From: Sphingobacterium sp. SGR-19
Lineage (GTDB): Bacteria > Bacteroidota > Bacteroidia > Sphingobacteriales > Sphingobacteriaceae
Assembly (NCBI RefSeq): GCF_011043555.1
Contig: NZ_JAAKGS010000006.1
Span: forward strand, 124,001-188,000
DNA length: 64,000 nucleotides
Direction of reading: 5' to 3'
Shown here: positions 62,962 to 64,000 of the stretch, piece after piece
How positions within the stretch are numbered: the stretch's first letter is position 1
Layout: each line of letters starts with the position of its first letter
Notes under the pieces: model-generated
What the model saw: the letters and a program-made list of their open reading frames with translations, nothing else
Databases searched by the model: none
What the model was told of the DNA's origin: nothing
Translations under genes and position numbers: made by a program

Positions 62962-64000
62962 TTAACGAGTTTCGCTATCGAGTTCTTTGAGACGGGCTTC
63001 CAGTTCAGCAACACGTTGTTCCAGAGCCGGTAATTTGCTATAAATTACATGCGAGCGCAAGTTACTGTTATAGGGCATTGCAGGAGTGCCGCCCCATTTT
63101 TTATTTTCCTGGTCGATAGACCTATTAACGCCCGATTGGGCTTGAATCTGTGATCCCGTTGCTACCTGAATGTGGCCTACTACTCCCACTTGTCCGCCTA
63201 AGACTACATTGTCCCCAATCTTTGTACTTCCCGAAATACCTGTTTGCGCAGCCGCTACGGTATTGGCACCTATTTCGACATTGTGGGCTATTTGTATGAG
63301 GTTATCTAATTTCACTCCTTTTCGAATAGTAGTAGAACCAAGCGTAGCACGATCGATTACCGTATTAGCGCCTATCTCCACATTATCTTCGATAACTACA
63401 TTCCCAATCTGAGGCACTTTACTATAACTGCCATCCTTTTGCGGAGCAAAACCAAATCCATCACTACCTATTATTACGCCACTGTGAAGTACAACGTTAT
63501 CGCCAATCTTACTATCGTGATAAATCCTAACGCCTGGATAAACCACGGTATTATCTCCGATAGTAACACCATCTCCAATATACACCTGTGGGTATATTTT
63601 CACACGATTGCCAATGACAACATCTCGTCCAATATAGGAAAAAGCACCTAAATATAGATCTTGTCCTATATTTGCCGATTCATGGACATAGGAAGGTTCT
63701 TCGATTCCGCTCCGTTCATTACGTAATTGATCGTAAATACGCAAAAGCTCTGAAAAAGCGGAGTAGGCGTCTTTTACGCGAATTAAACTAACACTAACGG
63801 GTTTAGTCAACTGCAGGTCCTGATTAACGATAACTGCGGATGCTTTCGTTTCATAAAGGAAATGTTCGTATTTAGGATTGGATAGAAAAGCCAATGCACC
63901 TTCTTCACCTTCTTCAATCTTAGCCAATTGATTCACAAGGACATCGGAATCGCCTTCAACGTATCCGTTTAATAATGTTGCTATTTGATTTGCAGTAAAT
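62962..64000 (-). CDS. lpxD: UDP-3-O-(3-hydroxyacyl)glucosamine N-acyltransferase, 5' end at the window edge
   Basis: An open frame runs to the window edge: the last bases encode FTANQIATLLNGYVEGDSD, only 2-3 residues short of the family N terminus. LpxD adds the amide-linked acyl chain to lipid A. Features: hexapeptide helix (IGRDVVIGNRVKIYPQVYIG), SGVIIGSDGFGFAPQKDGSY, the catalytic His in IQIAHNVEIGANTV and a C-terminal helix (LEQRVAELEARLKEL). First in the lpxD-lpxC/fabZ-lpxA run. Confidence 0.96.
   Translation of the reverse strand, partial: FTANQIATLLNGYVEGDSDVLVNQLAKIEEGEEGALAFLSNPKYEHFLYETKASAVIVNQDLQLTKPVSVSLIRVKDAYSAFSELLRIYDQLRNERSGIEEPSYVHESANIGQDLYLGAFSYIGRDVVIGNRVKIYPQVYIGDGVTIGDNTVVYPGVRIYHDSKIGDNVVLHSGVIIGSDGFGFAPQKDGSYSKVPQIGNVVIEDNVEIGANTVIDRATLGSTTIRKGVKLDNLIQIAHNVEIGANTVAAAQTGISGSTKIGDNVVLGGQVGVVGHIQVATGSQIQAQSGVNRSIDQENKKWGGTPAMPYNSNLRSHVIYSKLPALEQRVAELEARLKELDSETR

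Overview
The window is a chromosomal stretch of a Bacteroidota bacterium, most likely family Sphingobacteriaceae (Sphingobacterium/Pedobacter-like). The evidence is a set of Bacteroidota-type promoters (TTTG about 19 nt before TAnnTTTG), SusC/SusD pairs and TonB receptors with carboxypeptidase-like N-terminal domains, a fused LpxC-FabZ, a NUDIX-type AraR, DUF4271 beside hemD, and a one-domain starch-synthase-like gene beside panC. No phage, insertion sequence with a transposase, or CRISPR array was seen; most of the window is core metabolism with a sugar-utilisation island.

Layout. 1-3.2 kb: 5' part of a SusC-like receptor, a guanidinium-type SMR exporter, release factor 1 and two identical tRNA-Asp genes. 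3.2-7.4 kb: a Tat-exported oxidoreductase, the one-domain GT5 homologue divergent from panC, then panD. 7.4-11.4 kb: a His-rich membrane peptide, a TonB receptor with a CxxC plug and a secreted thioredoxin-fold protein (possible metal uptake), then a CBS protein. 11.5-16.7 kb: tandem FKBP-like lipoproteins, a DUF6364/PIN toxin-antitoxin pair, glutamine-dependent nadE and a DUF4136 lipoprotein. 16.7-28.3 kb: a hemicellulose/arabinose island (GH115 alpha-glucuronidase, galM, Na+/sugar symporter, araA, araD, araB, NUDIX-family araR, GntR regulator). 29-35 kb: an orphan Cys-rich lipoprotein and a stand-alone SusC/SusD pair. 35.4-39.3 kb: trmD, then trpE-trpG-trpC behind a leader peptide with three tandem Trp codons and a complete attenuator; trpD is missing from the cluster. 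39.3-47.8 kb: cupin oxygenase, hemD, DUF4271, tag, dusB, flippase, acylphosphatase, amidohydrolase. 47.8-50.4 kb: TPP riboswitch controlling a TonB receptor. 50.4-58.8 kb: dtd, MazG-like, exo/endonuclease, gamma-glutamyltransferase, rmuC, a degenerate ureohydrolase, an epimerase and a SerB-SerA/ACT fusion. 58.8-64 kb: 5-FTHF cyclo-ligase, efp and the lipid A genes lpxD-lpxC/fabZ-lpxA with an ABC ATPase.

The most unusual structure lies between genes. A family of about 140-bp repeats occurs four times (after panC, nadE, trpG and tag), each time starting 0-3 nt after a stop codon and on the same strand. Each copy has an A/T hairpin box, a long stem-loop closed by GTCGC/GCGAC, and a GTTAAGGA box. 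In the tag copy two closing base pairs change on both sides (GCCAC/GTGGC), which is covariation supporting a folded structure. The nadE copy also carries an inverted second hairpin box, so it looks like a small MITE. A separate 145-bp nested palindrome lies upstream of dusB.
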